This document shows, in pieces, positions 50,809 to 63,080 of a DNA stretch of 64,000 nt; position 1 is the stretch's first letter; each line of letters opens with the position of its first letter. A program made the translations under genes and the position numbers. A model generated the notes under the pieces. That model was not told where the DNA came from. It saw only the letters and a list, made by a program, of their open reading frames with translations, and searched no databases. Source of the stretch: Eutreptiella sp. 'Long Island Sound 2002' (Eukaryota; Euglenozoa; Euglenophyceae; Eutreptiales; Eutreptiaceae); the NCBI GenBank assembly GCA_964036045.1, contig OZ038393.1:46616429-46680428 (forward strand), written 5' to 3'.

Positions 50809-52807
50809 TGTCCTCGATGCCCCCAATTCGAAACCACGCCTACCCCAGGGATCGAAGTGGGCAATGCCAAGGTCAAGGCCTGGAGAAGAGCAGCAAGGAA
50901 AGGAAACGGGAAGGATGCACCTTTGGGAACGACGTTCGGGGCTACTTGGGACGAGGAGACGTTCGAGATACCTCACGGCAAAATTGAATGGTTAGTGTGG
51001 GCCAAACCATCAGAGTGGGAACCCCACTGGGTGTCTGAGGAACGTACGCCTCCGGAGGAACGGAAGGAACATGAATGCTTGAAGCCTGGCCCCAAGCCTA
51101 GGGCAGTGTCACCCGAAGCTACGTGCGTGGATCGAGGTATGCCCCCATGCATGGCAGCCCATAAGCTGGGTCTCGATGAGACCATGGACTTGCTTTTCTC
51201 GGGTCCTGGGTGCAGGCGATGAAGATCCTGATCTGAGTGCATTGTCAGCAGCACTCAAGACTAAATTGGGGCTCTCTGATTTGAAGAAGCCCTCACCTAC
51301 CATGTCCTGTTGTGTGGACCTGTTAACCTGGGATGTCAAGAGCTGTAGAGGCATCCGCAGCTCCCGTATGGACACCTGTCCTAGCCCTTTCCACAATCGT
51401 GTGAGGACTGTGCCTGTCTGCAGTGTAGGTGACACCATAGAGGCTGAGATGAAAGCCTATGGCCTAGTAGCACTGGCCCCAGTGGCCGCAATGCACCCCT
51501 CACTCCCTTCAGATGGAACAAGTTGCCCAGGTGTACCAGGTAGGGGAACAAAGACCATTGCTACGACGAACCTGCAGATGGAACTCCTCGAGTTCGATAC
51601 CAAAAACCTGCCCGAATGGGCTGAAGAGTTTTCCGAGTTTTTGCTCCTCATGGGTCAGCAACATGCTGATGTCCGGACCAAATGCACACTCATCAGAGAT
51701 TCGTGCAAAAAGAATTTCCTTCCGCGGCAAGTTAAAACCGCTATCAGGAAGAACTCCAACTGGGGCGACTTTTTGAAAAGAATGGGGCAAATGTCTCCAG
51801 TCTACGAAACGGACTTGAGTGCCCGAACGGAGATTGAGGAGTTGCCTCCTCTCCCCCGATTCGCCACCGCTGCCTGCATCTCCGAGTTCGTGGCGCAGTT
51901 GGAAGAGCTCATGGGGCGTATGAACCCCCCGTCTTATGGGGCTACTGAGCCTCATCTGTGGCTTGTGGGGTAGATTCCTACAAGGACATGGGAGAACTGC
52001 AGAGAGACGCGTGACAGGAAATCTCGGACGCACTCTTGCGATGACCTGGTCGATCTGTTGATCGAATTGGCCATGGAGAGGGAGAATGACTCCCACATGG
52101 ACAAGTATCTGCGCAAGCATCTGCGAAGGGAGACGCCTGCTGAGAAGGCTCCTGGAGGGAGGTCGCCTCAACTCCACTCTAACCCTGCGACGGGACGTTA
52201 TGGGCAGCTGAAGCATATGACTGAGACCCCCCCCTCCAAAGGTAAAGGGACCCCTAATCTTCTCTACTGTCGTCCTACGGACGATAAAAGTGGACCCTGC
52301 CCCGCGCCCGACTGTGACCCGCGCAGTGTGTGCATGCTCCAACTAAAGCGCACGCAGAAAACCAAAGATGGTCAGGAGGTAAAGCACCAAGACCATTTCC
52401 GCTGCACCATAACGTGCGGATGTTGCGGCAGAAGGAGGCATTATGAAGATGAATGCCACAAAAAACGCCGCGAATCCAAAAAATTGAAGCAAGCGGAAGA
52501 CGAAGGGCGTAAGAATGCCGGTAAGGGTGGTAAACCCAAAGGGGTGGGCCCTCACCCTGGAGGTTTTAAGGGTAAGGGGAACCCTGGTGGAGGACGAAGG
52601 TCCTCAGCCCCCTCCACGCGTGCAGGAGGAGCACCCAACCCTACACCTGAGGGTGAGCCGTCGGGTGAAAAACGGCCTGCCCCCTCCACCCCCAGCGCTG
52701 CTGGCGCCGACAAGAGGGGCAAGAACGCCAAGAAGCGCCGCCTCAACTGGCACTCTAAGTGCCTGCAGGCCGCTGGGGTTGCTGTGCAGTTCCCTGAAGA
52801 GGGATAG
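50809..52807 (+). pseudogene. G2 gag, right fragment, with zinc knuckle
   Basis: The region 50809-51985 repeats 13430-14605. The remainder is new: a Lys/Arg-rich region and a classic zinc knuckle CGCCGRRRHYEDEC (CX2CX4HX4C) near 52417-52458, followed by a basic Gly/Pro-rich tail ending at 52807. Frameshifts occur near 51200 and 52000. Gag would coat and package the element RNA. This copy is dead. Confidence 0.75.
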
Positions 52808-52819
52808 GGGGGCAGCTCC

Positions 52820-54555
52820 GAGGATGAGGATTTGGTTTTCTGGATCACCACAAAATTGGTGATCAGGTTTACAAGGCTGTCTTAGACACGGGCGCTACGC
52901 TTTCAATCCTGGCCTGCAGACTGCTGAAGCAAGCCAAGATCCGGAAAAGCAAAACCGTGGCTATAAGGGTTGGGGATGGTCGTTCCATCCATTCCTTAGG
53001 TGGGGTCGATCTGACCGTTTGTCTGGGCGATGAGCAGGTGTCTCAGCACTGCAAAATGATCTACACCGACGCCTTTGGCATTGTCATAGGCAGAGATTTT
53101 CTGCGTTGTAACCCCCGGGTGAAACTGTTGTCTTCGCAACATGCCTATGCCCTTCACTGCGACTTTGGCACTGGCCTTTTCTCTGTCTCTCTGGAGCTGT
53201 CAGTACGAAAACCATCCGGTCTACGCTACGTGAACTGGTCTTATCGAACTGAAAATTATCAGTTGGTGCGGCCCGTCTTGGAAAATGGACTGGCCGCCCT
53301 GCAGGTACACCTGAATGAAGTTCAGGTGGAATGGTTCGCGAGTAAAGAGCAGCATATGATGCAGCTCTATTACTCGCAGAATCTCAGTAACGCCTATTGC
53401 TTCATTTTGAGAGCGATGGGGTCGTGCTATGCTAACCCCCGATTCTCTCAACTCGCTAAGGTGCTTACCTAAATTGCCCTTGAAGGAGCGAGAGTGATAC
53501 TGTGTACCCCCGACTGGGGTGACACAGGGAAACACGCCTATTGGAGACGACTGTTGGACGGTATAACGGTGCCAAGAACTGAACTCCCCAATAGTCCAAT
53601 CTACGTCCCTGAGGACTCTCACGAGACCATGCCCGCCCCTGAGTGGGGCAGCCTCTTGTCCATCGTAGATTGCTCTCTAAACCCTGTACCAGTAAGTGAC
53701 CTCGACCAGGTTGTACTCAGGGAGTTGATGGCCGAAAACAAAGGCCTTACCCTCCGAGATCTCAAGAAAAGATCTGATTACTCTTCGGTCCCAACTACGA
53801 GTGGTGAGTGCTCCGATGAGCAGTAGACTCCAGCAGTCTCCACACCTTTGGCTGATGCTGACGACCGCCTAAGCAATATCGCTATTGCTATACCCCCTGT
53901 TGACCCGGAGGTGCTGACACTGAAGCACAGCGCTTTCCTAGCGCAGCTGCTTATGGATGAGGTGGATCTCGCTGAGTCCACTCATGGTGGGTTCCACGAC
54001 CACGCCGTCTTCTCCATGCAGGCCACAGATGGCCCTAGAGGTCAGGTACCTGGCGCTAAACTCTCACCCAACAACATGCCAGTTTCCAGGTACGATGTAC
54101 AGGATCTCCAGTGCGTTTCATCGGCTAAGGCTGAGGGTATCGAGTGATGCACCCGCCTAGACCTCCTCAAGAGGACGTTGAAAATGCCTATATGGTCCGA
54201 GGAGGATGATGAAGAGATGACTCTTCCCGATCCTGAGGTATCTCTGGTATACTCCCTTCACTATGCCCAGCAGGGTCGCCAAGACTTGGTGGATGAACTA
54301 CCCCCTGAAACAATGGGGCGTATGAAGAAACAGGAGAAAGGGAAGAGCAACCTCCATGCTGAGGAGGATTTCGTTGTGAAACTGGAGAGCATGAACCTAG
54401 ACCCCCGTCTTAGTAAGCTCATCCAGAAATACCAGGCGGTTTTTGCAGCGATGTCCCCACCCCTGTCTTGCAAAAAGCTGGTCCAGATGGACCTCAAACT
54501 CCAACCCGAGTTTGAAGGGTGTGTGGTGAGGCGGCGTTCATACCCCGCCCCATAA
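52820..54555 (+). pseudogene. G2 protease and Dam-methyltransferase-like domain
   Basis: One frame with stops at 53470 (TAA), 53824 (TAG) and 54145 (TGA). The aspartic protease comes first (AVLDTGATLSILA near 52880, then GIVIGRDFL near 53080). The next part, about 53200-53680, resembles the Dam-type adenine methyltransferase domain carried by some DIRS and Ty3 elements: EWFASKEQ, CYANPRFSQLAKVLTKIA, VILCTPDWG, YWRRLLDG, PAPEWGSLLSIVD. The catalytic-type NPPF reads NPRF. A linker then leads to the start of RT (LVQMDLKLQPEFEG, RRRSYPAP). The methyltransferase assignment is from recalled family patterns, not a search. Confidence 0.7.
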
Positions 54556-55020
54556 GACCAAACTTCTGGCAGGTAGACCTAACGCGAACAGCCCAGGAAC
54601 TGCTCGCCTTTGTAACCCCTGAGGGCTGTGTCTTCCGCTGAAAAGTCATGCCCTTCGGTGTCACAGATGCCCCTGCTCTCTTTCAGGAGCTGATGAATAA
54701 AACGCTGTATATCTTGAGACGCAGCCACTGCGCTTGTCCATCTTAGCTTTGAATCGGCATTTAGCGATTCTCTCCAGGTTGTTCTCCATGTTGGGGAGAC
54801 CTTAGTGGTATTGGGTCTTTTTGTTGACCTCTCCGTAGTCAACGACCAAGCGCATGGCAGTGAAGCCAGGTTTCGCCATCAGAAACCAAGGGCTACAATG
54901 CTGGTGGTAGTCTCCGTCCTTATATTCCTCGACGAGGCCAGCATCTATGGGTTCCTGTATCTGGCGTTCGATCTTGTCGAGGAGCAATACTCCCAATGGA
55001 GGGCACAAAACTCCAGGGGC
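54556..55020. pseudogene. G2 reverse transcriptase, scrambled pieces
   Basis: On the plus strand, 54556-54722 encodes the middle of RT (FWQVDLTRTAQELLAF, KVMPFGVTDAPALFQELMN). Directly beside it, 55018-54722 on the minus strand encodes the preceding part (LLDKIERQIQEPIDAGLVEE, MRLVVDYGEVNKKTQ, then CRFKAKMDKRSG). In an intact RT the second piece comes first and reads directly into FWQVDL. So the two pieces are swapped and one is inverted, with the junction near 54722. Confidence 0.7.
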
Positions 55021-57901
55021 TGAAGAAAATTAGAAAATGGAACCAACAGGGAGTGAATCCTGTGGTTTAGCGAAAGGGGTAGCGATTTAAGAAGTCAAAT
55101 CACTAAAAATCGACGCAGGGATGTTGGAAATCGTCAGTTTTAGTCCAAACCTTAGGTCACAGACAAGCGCAACAGAAGGGCACTACCCAAAAGACGTGCG
55201 GAAGCGTAAACGGCTCGTAGATAAGAAGGTATGGGCCGTGCTTTTTAGAGCTTTTAAGAGAAGTTTTTGCACAGCTGCACAAAAAATGTTATAAACTTTA
55301 GGAAAAAATATTTAACAGACAACCACACAACACAGCAGGTGGACAACCCGCCTCTCAAGTATGTTAGTGTCATGTCACACGCATGCATTGCGTTCGTGTT
55401 GTTAGTTTCGTTAAAACGCTAGGGTGGTCACCGCTGCGTTCGTTGGGGGTTTGGGTGTGCATTTCTCTTGCTCTGCTCAGGTTGAAACAGGAATGAAAGG
55501 TATGACAGACGAATGGAGCACAGAGCGCGCACGTAGACTAGAGTATGCGCTGTGCTTGCGATGCATCTGCCTAATTTAGATATCCACACGTCGTGGCGCT
55601 TTCCCTGTGCATCCATCCACCCTTGCCTTTTCTTCACAGGTCAAAAAGGAAAGTGCTTGCTCGTGCTTGCCTCGCGGTAGCGTTAATATCGGGTTGTTCA
55701 AAACGCTGAGGCTTTGTTTTGCGCTGTGCAGTTGCTCACCACTCACTCTCTCTCTGCTGTAGGAAGCAAGTGAGAAGTTCATGCATGATACACAGGATGC
55801 ATGAATTGCTTAGGATGGTTTATAATTCGCCCTAGGGTTGTTTAAACGTTTAGGGTTGCCCTTGCGTCTGATGTCCTTCGGCATACCCATGATGCGTGGT
55901 GAGTAAGGTAAGTAAGCCCAGGAGGAGCTCACCACCTGTTTGAGCTTTGTCGTGATTGGGTTAATGTTAGAAGATAAAAAAAAAGTTGTTGTTCGCCTCC
56001 CTTCCCTGCATACACATGATGCATTGAGGCACTGTAGGTCACGCGCTTTGCACACCGTATAACTCTTGTTTAGGCTACCCAGCCTACCCTACGTTCTATA
56101 AGAGAACGGGCGGAGTCCTTAAGCTTGCTTGCTTGCAGGACGGTTAGAGCACAGCGTATTATTTTCCAACCTAAGACCTGTATAATACAGTAAGCTTGGT
56201 TAGGTTCCTCAGCCGCTAACCGTCCATCATCCGCCTTTGTTCTCAGGTGGGAAAGGGAAAAGGGTGAAGGGGTGCAGCAGCAGTTGCATTCGGCGACTTC
56301 CCATTGTGTGCCCGTACTAAAAAGGGCGCAGATCACACAAACAACAAACTGTGCCTGGGCCAGCAGTGGCGGGGACAGTCCGACTACATCATCATCCCCG
56401 CTGTGCACGCTGATAGAGCACTCCTTCGCTCCAAGCCCTGTCTGGGAAACGCGCGAGGGCGTCCCTGGCAGGCCAGAGTTCCCCAGCGGCGCTTTGTTCG
56501 CTTGTAAATTCACAGGGCTGCCAATAGGGCTCTTGACTTCCTTGCCAAGGCCACCCAGAGGCGTCTGTAGGGGTTAGGGTCAGCAAGCCTGGCAGGGACT
56601 GAGTGCGGCTATGCCCACCCTGCCTTGGAAGGCTCGGGCTGGCATTAGTGAGTGTAGTGTAGTGTCTCCTGCTCCGTGGGCTTTTCCTGGAAGCCAGGGG
56701 AGTGTGTTAGTTTTTGGCCTTTAGAAAAATGAGCTTTTTGAATGACCCGAGCACACTTGGCCACCCCTCCCCTCTAGTAGGTAGGGGTCTTGCCGTGTTC
56801 CCCAAAGGATAGGCGCCAGCACACAGATGGGGCGCCATAGGAGTGGTAATAGTACCTGACTAGGACCTTCGGTCCGACATCAGCAAAGCCCGAGAGGGAG
56901 CCACGCCGGGGAGTGAAGTGAGACACACACAGACATACGTAGCACACTTAGGGGTATGATAACACCGCCAATAAGTTTAGAAGCCCACGGGTCTGGACAA
57001 GTTAGGGGTCCTAACTGTGGGCACGCTTGTCCCCCAGGAGGGTGGACACACTTAGCTGCGCAGCACCTTGCTTGTCATTCCTCACTAGACTAGAAAGGCA
57101 CCGCTCTTCGCTGGCTCCCCAAGGTCATAACATTAGGACATATCCCATGCAACACGTGGTCCACAAGGCACACATTTGCTGGGTGGCTGAAAACCTGATA
57201 AGCGGCCACCTGGTTCACGCTGGCAACCACAGGCATGGGACTGCAGGGCACAACCTGGACAGGGGCTGGACTCCAAAAGCAGCGGATGTGCAGGTGTTTG
57301 AAAAACCAATCCAGGATGGGGGAGGGTGTTAGTACAATCACCGAGACTGAAGCTCTACCGCAGTCCTGATCTGGTCCTGGTACACACTGATTAGGTTTAG
57401 TTGTCAGCACAACAGTGCTCACCGCCCTTGGGAGGTTAGAAAACAGGGGGGGTTGCGAATAAAGGGCCTCAACTGTGAGTCCCAATCTGCGGGGAATCTG
57501 TTCCCGTAGGCTGGCGCGTTCAGGTGACCCGCAGTGAGGTGGTCGTATGGAGTTGGGCATCCCGGACTGAACCGACCCCGCGGGTACCTAGTCCAGCGCG
57601 TGGGCGCATTTTTGGTACTACCCTGCGCGGAGAATGTGTGGTGGGAGGCTGGGCCAATAGGAGGCACCCACGTTGCGCTGCAAACAAGATAAGCGGCCTG
57701 GTGGTGTTCTGACGATCCTCAGTGTTGCTTCTCCCGTGGTGCGCGGGAAGTGTACCTCCGGGGGGAGCCAATACTCCTGCAGGAGTGGCCCGAAGGAGAC
57801 CTCCATCGGGAGGAGGGGATGTCTCGGGTATACCACCGCCTCCTGAAGCTTGCAACCTCCTAAGTCCGTTTAAGCACAATAAATAGATAGGCACAAGGAG
57901 A
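55021..57901. other. Noncoding DNA between the G2 halves
   Basis: No domain is found on either strand. On the minus strand it follows the G2 pol stop, so it may hold the G2 3' region and LTR. A pyrimidine run at about 56763-56774 (CCCCTCCCCTC, purine-rich on the minus strand) is a possible polypurine tract. No second LTR copy exists in the window to confirm any border. Confidence 0.4.
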
Positions 57902-60600
57902 TTAGTTTTTCTTCTTACGCTGGGACAGAGTCTCAGCACGGGTGAGTAGCTGTCCCTCGTTGTTCTCAACGAGGTAGGAACGAAAAACGGAGTTCATACT
58001 CCCATCTGGCTGTATAAAGGCGGACATGGGCTCCCAGGTTGCCTCAGATAGCCCATGTCCGTCCCACAGGGTAAGGAACTTCCAGCCCTGTTTATACTGG
58101 TGGCGTTCAATACCTGCAACCACGTAGTAGCCGTCGACTGTCATCTCATCGGCAGTCTTTTCTTGGAGTTCATCCGCTTCCTCCGGGTCGGCAGCGTTCT
58201 CTAGGTGGATGCGTTGGACCTCTCTTTCAGACAGACACCACTCGTCCCAGGACAGTTCGTCAGGCGAGTGGTAATGTCTCAGCTGTTTAGGTGCACCAAG
58301 CAGCTCTCTACCCAGGCGGGGACTGCACCTCACATGGATGCTGGATCCATCTATCTTTTCTAATGCCGTAAGGCGCAAAGTAAGGGGCCTGCAGAGAGTT
58401 GCAGGGCCACGGGGGCGATGGCGAGTGGTGTACCAGCACAAGGTCCCCTACCTTGAAGGTGGCAGGACTTCTCGTGCGGTTACCCCCAGTCAACTCACGT
58501 TCTTGAACGTGTTTCAGCTTAGCTCTAGCCAATTTAGCCAGGTCCTGCCTATGTTCCAACCAGTCCCCTGCAAGGCTCTTGTAGTCCTCTAGAAAAGGGG
58601 GTTTGAAGAACCACGCAGAATGCCACCCATGGAACAGTTCGTGGGGGGTATAGCCAGTTGAAGAAATCTGCTAAGAGCTCATGGTTAGGACAGCCCAGGG
58701 TAACAGGCGTACCCAATCTTTCGTACGCTCCTGTTTCATCAGAATGCTCAGGTTCTGCTCCAACACACGGTTCTGTCTTTGCTCCGGGCATCCCCGCGTT
58801 ACCCCTGGGGTGCTAGGGGCACACGGTTCCGTCTCTCGCACAGAGGGTTAGAAGTGTGAGTGTAGGGCACACCTATGGTTACATGGACGTTCAGGGCGTC
58901 CAGTACTCGGTTGTACCATCTGGCATCACTCCGGATACGTACGTCCTCGTCAGAGTGCGGCTCCTTAGGTGCCCCATACTGTTCAAACCATTGTTCAACC
59001 AACATTTTCACAGTTTGTTCCCCTGTGATCTTGTTGTTGCAGGGAAACGCACAGGTGAAAAGGGTCAGGCCACAGGTGACAACCAAACAACTGTCATAAC
59101 CACCAAACCTAGGCAGATGGTGGATGAAATCCACGTACAACAGAGAATTAGCACTGTAGGGGATAGGCAGACTGGAGACCAGTCCCCGGACAAATGAGTC
59201 GCTCTGTTTGCTGGCGTAACAGCCACAGGAGTCCACTATGGACTGCGTACGAGCAAGTAGCTCAGCGCAGCTTTTTTTTTGCACTGAACGGCGCCTTTTG
59301 TGGCTGGCCAGGCCGTAGCTCATCACAGCTTAGTCGGGAGTAGAAACGCTCCCTGAAAACGTCAACAGACCGGTTGCACCCTCTGTGCCCCGAGCTGAGA
59401 TGGGCCCACTGTAGGCAACCATCCAGTCGTGCCTCAGGCACAACTATACGGTCTTCATAATACAGATATTAGTTATCTTTATAGCGACGGTCACCGTCTA
59501 TCAGGCGTGCCTCTAGGCCATCACTGAGGGAGTTGAGTACGCATTTGTACTCAGCATGGTAGTCTCTCAGACTCCAGCCCTCCAGTACACCTCCGGTGCG
59601 CATGGATAGGTGCAGCTGGACGTCCATGCGCTGGAACGCCTCTTTGGCCAACGCCTCTGAGCTGTCACCTAAGAGGCCGTCGAAGTTGTTACGAGATATA
59701 TAGTCAGCCATCTCATTCTTTATACCCTGTATGTGGTGGATAGTCAGCCTGAACTGACTGAGGTAGGTGCACCATCACTGTAGTTTCGCTTTTTCAGGAG
59801 GGGGACCCTTCTGAACCGTTTTCACCGGCTCTTGGTCACAGAGCCCGACGATAGGCTTAGTGCCAAGCGGACGGGACTGGGAAGAAAGCACGAGCATCCC
59901 AGCCAGGAGTTCCTGGTCGTAGGTACTGTAGGTGGATCGTGCTTGATTCCACTTCCAGTTCCAGTGCCCAAGAGGCACTAGACGCCACTATTGGGCAGGG
60001 TAGTCATGGTTCAGGGTACCATCGCGGTTCAGACCTGAAGTTTGAAACTAGCAGTGAGACAACTCAACGGGGTTCAGCTCCTGCCACTGTTATGGGGTAC
60101 CACCCCCTCCCTACATCACAGGCATCTGTGACGAGTATTGTGTTGCCGTTAGGGCGGGGTACCCCCAGGCAGTTGGTAGAGTTGATTTTGTTCTTCAACT
60201 CCTGGACACAGGCCTCTTCCTTTTCGGTCCACCGCCAAGGGTTCTGATGAATACGTAAAATTGTGGATATGGCGCCGGTAAAAATTGCAGGCCCCAATGA
60301 AACTCCGAACGTCATGCAGACCCTTCTCAGGGTCGTCACGTATCTGCATGTCCTGCAGGGGCTGCATCTTAGATGCGGCTGGTTTCCACCAGCCATACCC
60401 AACGTCAAAACCTAGATATTCCATCTCCTCACGCATGAAGTGACATTTCTCGAGTTTGATGTGGAGATGGTTTTCCTGACAGACAGTGAAAAACTCTTGT
60501 AGGAGGAGCATATGATCCTCCTGGGTATTAGTACCCAGGCTCACGTCATCGACGTGTGCCTCCATCTCAGCCCCGCGGGAAACGAGTTCCTGTACAAGGG
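57902..60600 (-). pseudogene. G2 pol: RT end, RNase H, integrase, chromodomain (inverted)
   Basis: Read leftward from 60600: RT palm (AHVDDVSLG, MEYLGFDVG, ACNFYRRHIHNF), RNase H (ILVTDACDVG, YSTYDQELLAG, CDQEPV, MADYISRNNF), integrase zinc finger (HLSSGHRGCNRS, DSCGC), integrase core (LLYVDFIHHLPRF, PHSDEDVRIRSDARW, PLCERRN: D, D and E present), and a chromodomain (GYYVVAGIERHQYKQGW, SEATWEPMSAF) ending at 57902. Stops and frameshifts separate the pieces. Its strand is opposite to the G2 gag and protease at 50809-54555. The RT begins exactly where the plus-strand piece at 54722 ends, so this is the rest of the same element family, inverted. Confidence 0.85.
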
Positions 60601-61205
60601 GAGTTGATCAAGCTAATAAACCAAGGAAAAAGGCTCAAATTTCCCCAAACTTACCACAGAAAATGCATCAAACCAGCCAATGACACTCCCATCAGCTCAT
60701 AGAAGCTTACCACACTGTAGGTACCCTTGAAAAACAGTGTAATGTACCGCAAATGATGTTCCTTCGATGGGGCATTCCTCAAAAGTCGCCAGCGTGCGGC
60801 GAAAACCTTCGGTAAAAATTTGGGGGTAGTGGGATTTTAACGCAGGACTCCCTCCCTAGAGCACACATGCTTGCCCACTAGGGTACAGTCGACGGGACCC
60901 CCCACCTGGATAGCCAGGAGGCGCGGAGCAAAAAGGGTACAGGCGAACGCTCTAATGCGGATGGCGATGGCTGTATAAACAGCGTTTTGGGAAACGTCGT
61001 GACCAAGGACCAGGGCGGAAGTGCTCCAGGGGAAAGTAAGAAAAAGTCAGTGTTACGTCTTTCTTGGGCCACTTGATCCAGACCAAGCCCCCCCTAAACC
61101 TTGTGATATTGTCGAGACTAACACTTCATCATTTTTATCACTCTTTTTGAAAGCTTGCAGTACACTTTCTCAAAGTAACTAGGGCTATAACGTATATGTG
61201 TGAGG
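60601..61205. other. Noncoding DNA with a degenerate tRNA-like segment
   Basis: No protein is recognised. On the minus strand at about 60832-60885 a box A-like TACCCTAGTGGG and a box B-like CGTTAAAATCC lie about 31 bases apart, with AAGCA and AATCCCA surroundings as in a tRNA. The 3' part is not a foldable CCA end as far as I can judge. It could be a tRNA-derived SINE or tRNA relic. Confidence 0.35.
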
Positions 61206-63080
61206 TGAAGCATGGTCGTGACATTTCGCATCCAGTGTGACAGTAGGCGTTGTAGAGCGAAGAACGAGGACTCTTTCTGGGACGTGCTTCACACCTTCTT
61301 GGTCCCGAGGACAGCAGCTGACGAAAGGGAGACTGAAAGTGCTAGAACCCGGAGGCTGGGCGCAAGAAGCCGTGATAGTGGAAGGGTAACATACTTCACG
61401 GTTACGGGGTGAAGCATGACCGGGGCTGTGTACTGTCAGGGTGAGTACGTTCTCAAAAGCATACGTGGTAGAACCGGAGTTTGCCAGGGAATCGGCCGTG
61501 CCGCAGTGGCCATGGAAAGAAACACTGAAAACACAGAATTCATGTAGGCACCGAGTCGGTTTTTTCCAGAGCGGGAGGTAGTGACATATGGCACGTGTAC
61601 CGATATGCTTGCCCTCAAAATTATTCATTTGGAACGTGACGTGGAGGGACCTTGCGGAAGATCAGAGACGTGCGCTGAGAGCGGGTGAACTTTTCCCCAT
61701 CAAGTTCCCCTTCCATGCGTGACGGAATTCCATGTTTCCATTTGTGTAAGCAATCCCCTGTGATCGCTATAGCCATGCGTTGTCTATGGTACAGCGTGGT
61801 CTTGGGAAGGTCCGGGCCGTCAGGGGGTACAAACACGATGGGGACGGAGCCATGTAGCCAAATAGTGACTACGCTCTTGCCGAAAAGGGGGTTTTGGAGG
61901 CGTTCCCCCAACCCGGACCCTAGGTCAAACACAGCAACGGTGCATTAATTGAGCGTGTGGTCTGATCCACTAATCAACAGGAGGTGGGCCGCCACGTGGT
62001 GTGCCTCAACTGAATACGAGGGGATAGGTGTTTTGGGCTGAATGTTTCACCTTTGTGGTCGAACTCAAACCTGATGTGTTTGAGTTTTCTCCTCGTGCAT
62101 GTGTTGCAGACAAAGTTGTCTTCGTTGAGGTTGTTGAGTATGTTTTTTTCTTGTTCGTGTCCAAGCACATCCTCGTGTACAAGCAATCCTGGTATTTCTG
62201 TGGCGAATCATGCTCAATGGCCTGGGGAGACAAAATGTTGGTCGGTTGTTGTGCGAAGAGCGGTTCTTTTTGCAAGCGTTCATCCGCTTCAATGAGTGCA
62301 GAGACGAAAGCCTTGGACCCTAATTCCATGCCCGCTAGCATGAGGCGCTGATGGATCCGTGCCGAGGGTTCAATTTTTACAATCCATGATGATTGCCAAA
62401 GTTGATTAGGGTTGGCACACACTACGGTTGTCCCTGACATTGAGAGGAGATGAGACAAGGCCACCGAATCGGCACACTGGTCTTCCGCTCTATAGACATG
62501 ACCCGATTTTGTTGGGTCCATTGCCTTGCGCCAATTTTTGAACGCCCCGAATAGGGCCGCCACTACTTTGGCGTGAAGCTCACGCTCGTCAGGGGGCGTT
62601 CTCACTTCGAATGAGCATTCGGTTGGGGGTTCGCTCCAAGTGTGCGGTGCAATTGGTTTGGAGTTATCTTGTGGCTTGCTGTCCGTGGTTGCATTACTCG
62701 ACCAACACCTGACCAATTGTGCTTCACTTCCATAGAAAATGACAATTCCATCATTATGGAAGAGATTCCATGTGAATGACTGCAATGGATTGCGGCCGTT
62801 GGCGCATGGTGCATGAGAAACATGAAGTTTTGCAAGGAGGCTGTTTCGTGAAAACAAAGAGCTTCCTTCTACCATGCTGTATGGAGGCTTTCCATATCCC
62901 GAGCGCAATATAGTACACCAAGTCTGAACCGCATCCATTTCCGGATGCTCTTTGAGTTGCTTTCGCGATGGTTGCAATTGAAAAGCATTTCCTTGCTCAA
63001 GGTCAGTAACTTTGATTGCAAATAGGGAGCCATTGGATATCCATTCATGATCCAAAAGCATTTTGAAAAGAAGTTGTGCA
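61206..63080 (-). mobile_element. LINE A-family copy M2 (ORF1 region)
   Basis: Matches M1 (9660-11525) closely in the same strand. The right part of the copy stops at 63080, inside ORF1, where a second partial copy (M3) starts by tandem duplication. Confidence 0.7.
61645..63080 (-). pseudogene. LINE ORF1 with AlkB-like tail (copy M2)
   Basis: The ORF1 core is open from about 63079 (AAQLLFKMLLDHEWISNG) to about 62210 without a stop, better kept than in M1. As in M1, the AlkB-like tail lies in a different frame from about 62206: IPGLLVHEDVLGHEQEK, RRKLKHIRFEFDHKG, then after a one-base deletion NPLFGKSVVTI, HKWKHGIPSR and RTSLIFR at about 61650. The Fe(II) motif expected before NPLFG reads R-L-Q, while the second histidine (WKH) and the RTSLIFR arginines remain. 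A TAA replaces the Gln of NQCTV. The shared frame change at the ORF1/AlkB border also occurs in M1 and M3. Confidence 0.65.

Noticed and set aside
55021-56774. Possible G2 LTR beginning after a polypurine-like run at 56763-56774
   Set aside because: No second copy in the window and no target duplication, so borders cannot be established.
62006-62205. End of the M2 open frame beyond the ORF1 core (Lys/Thr/Ser-rich)
   Set aside because: The AlkB-like pattern is in another frame across the same bases, so this continuation is probably out-of-frame reading rather than real protein.
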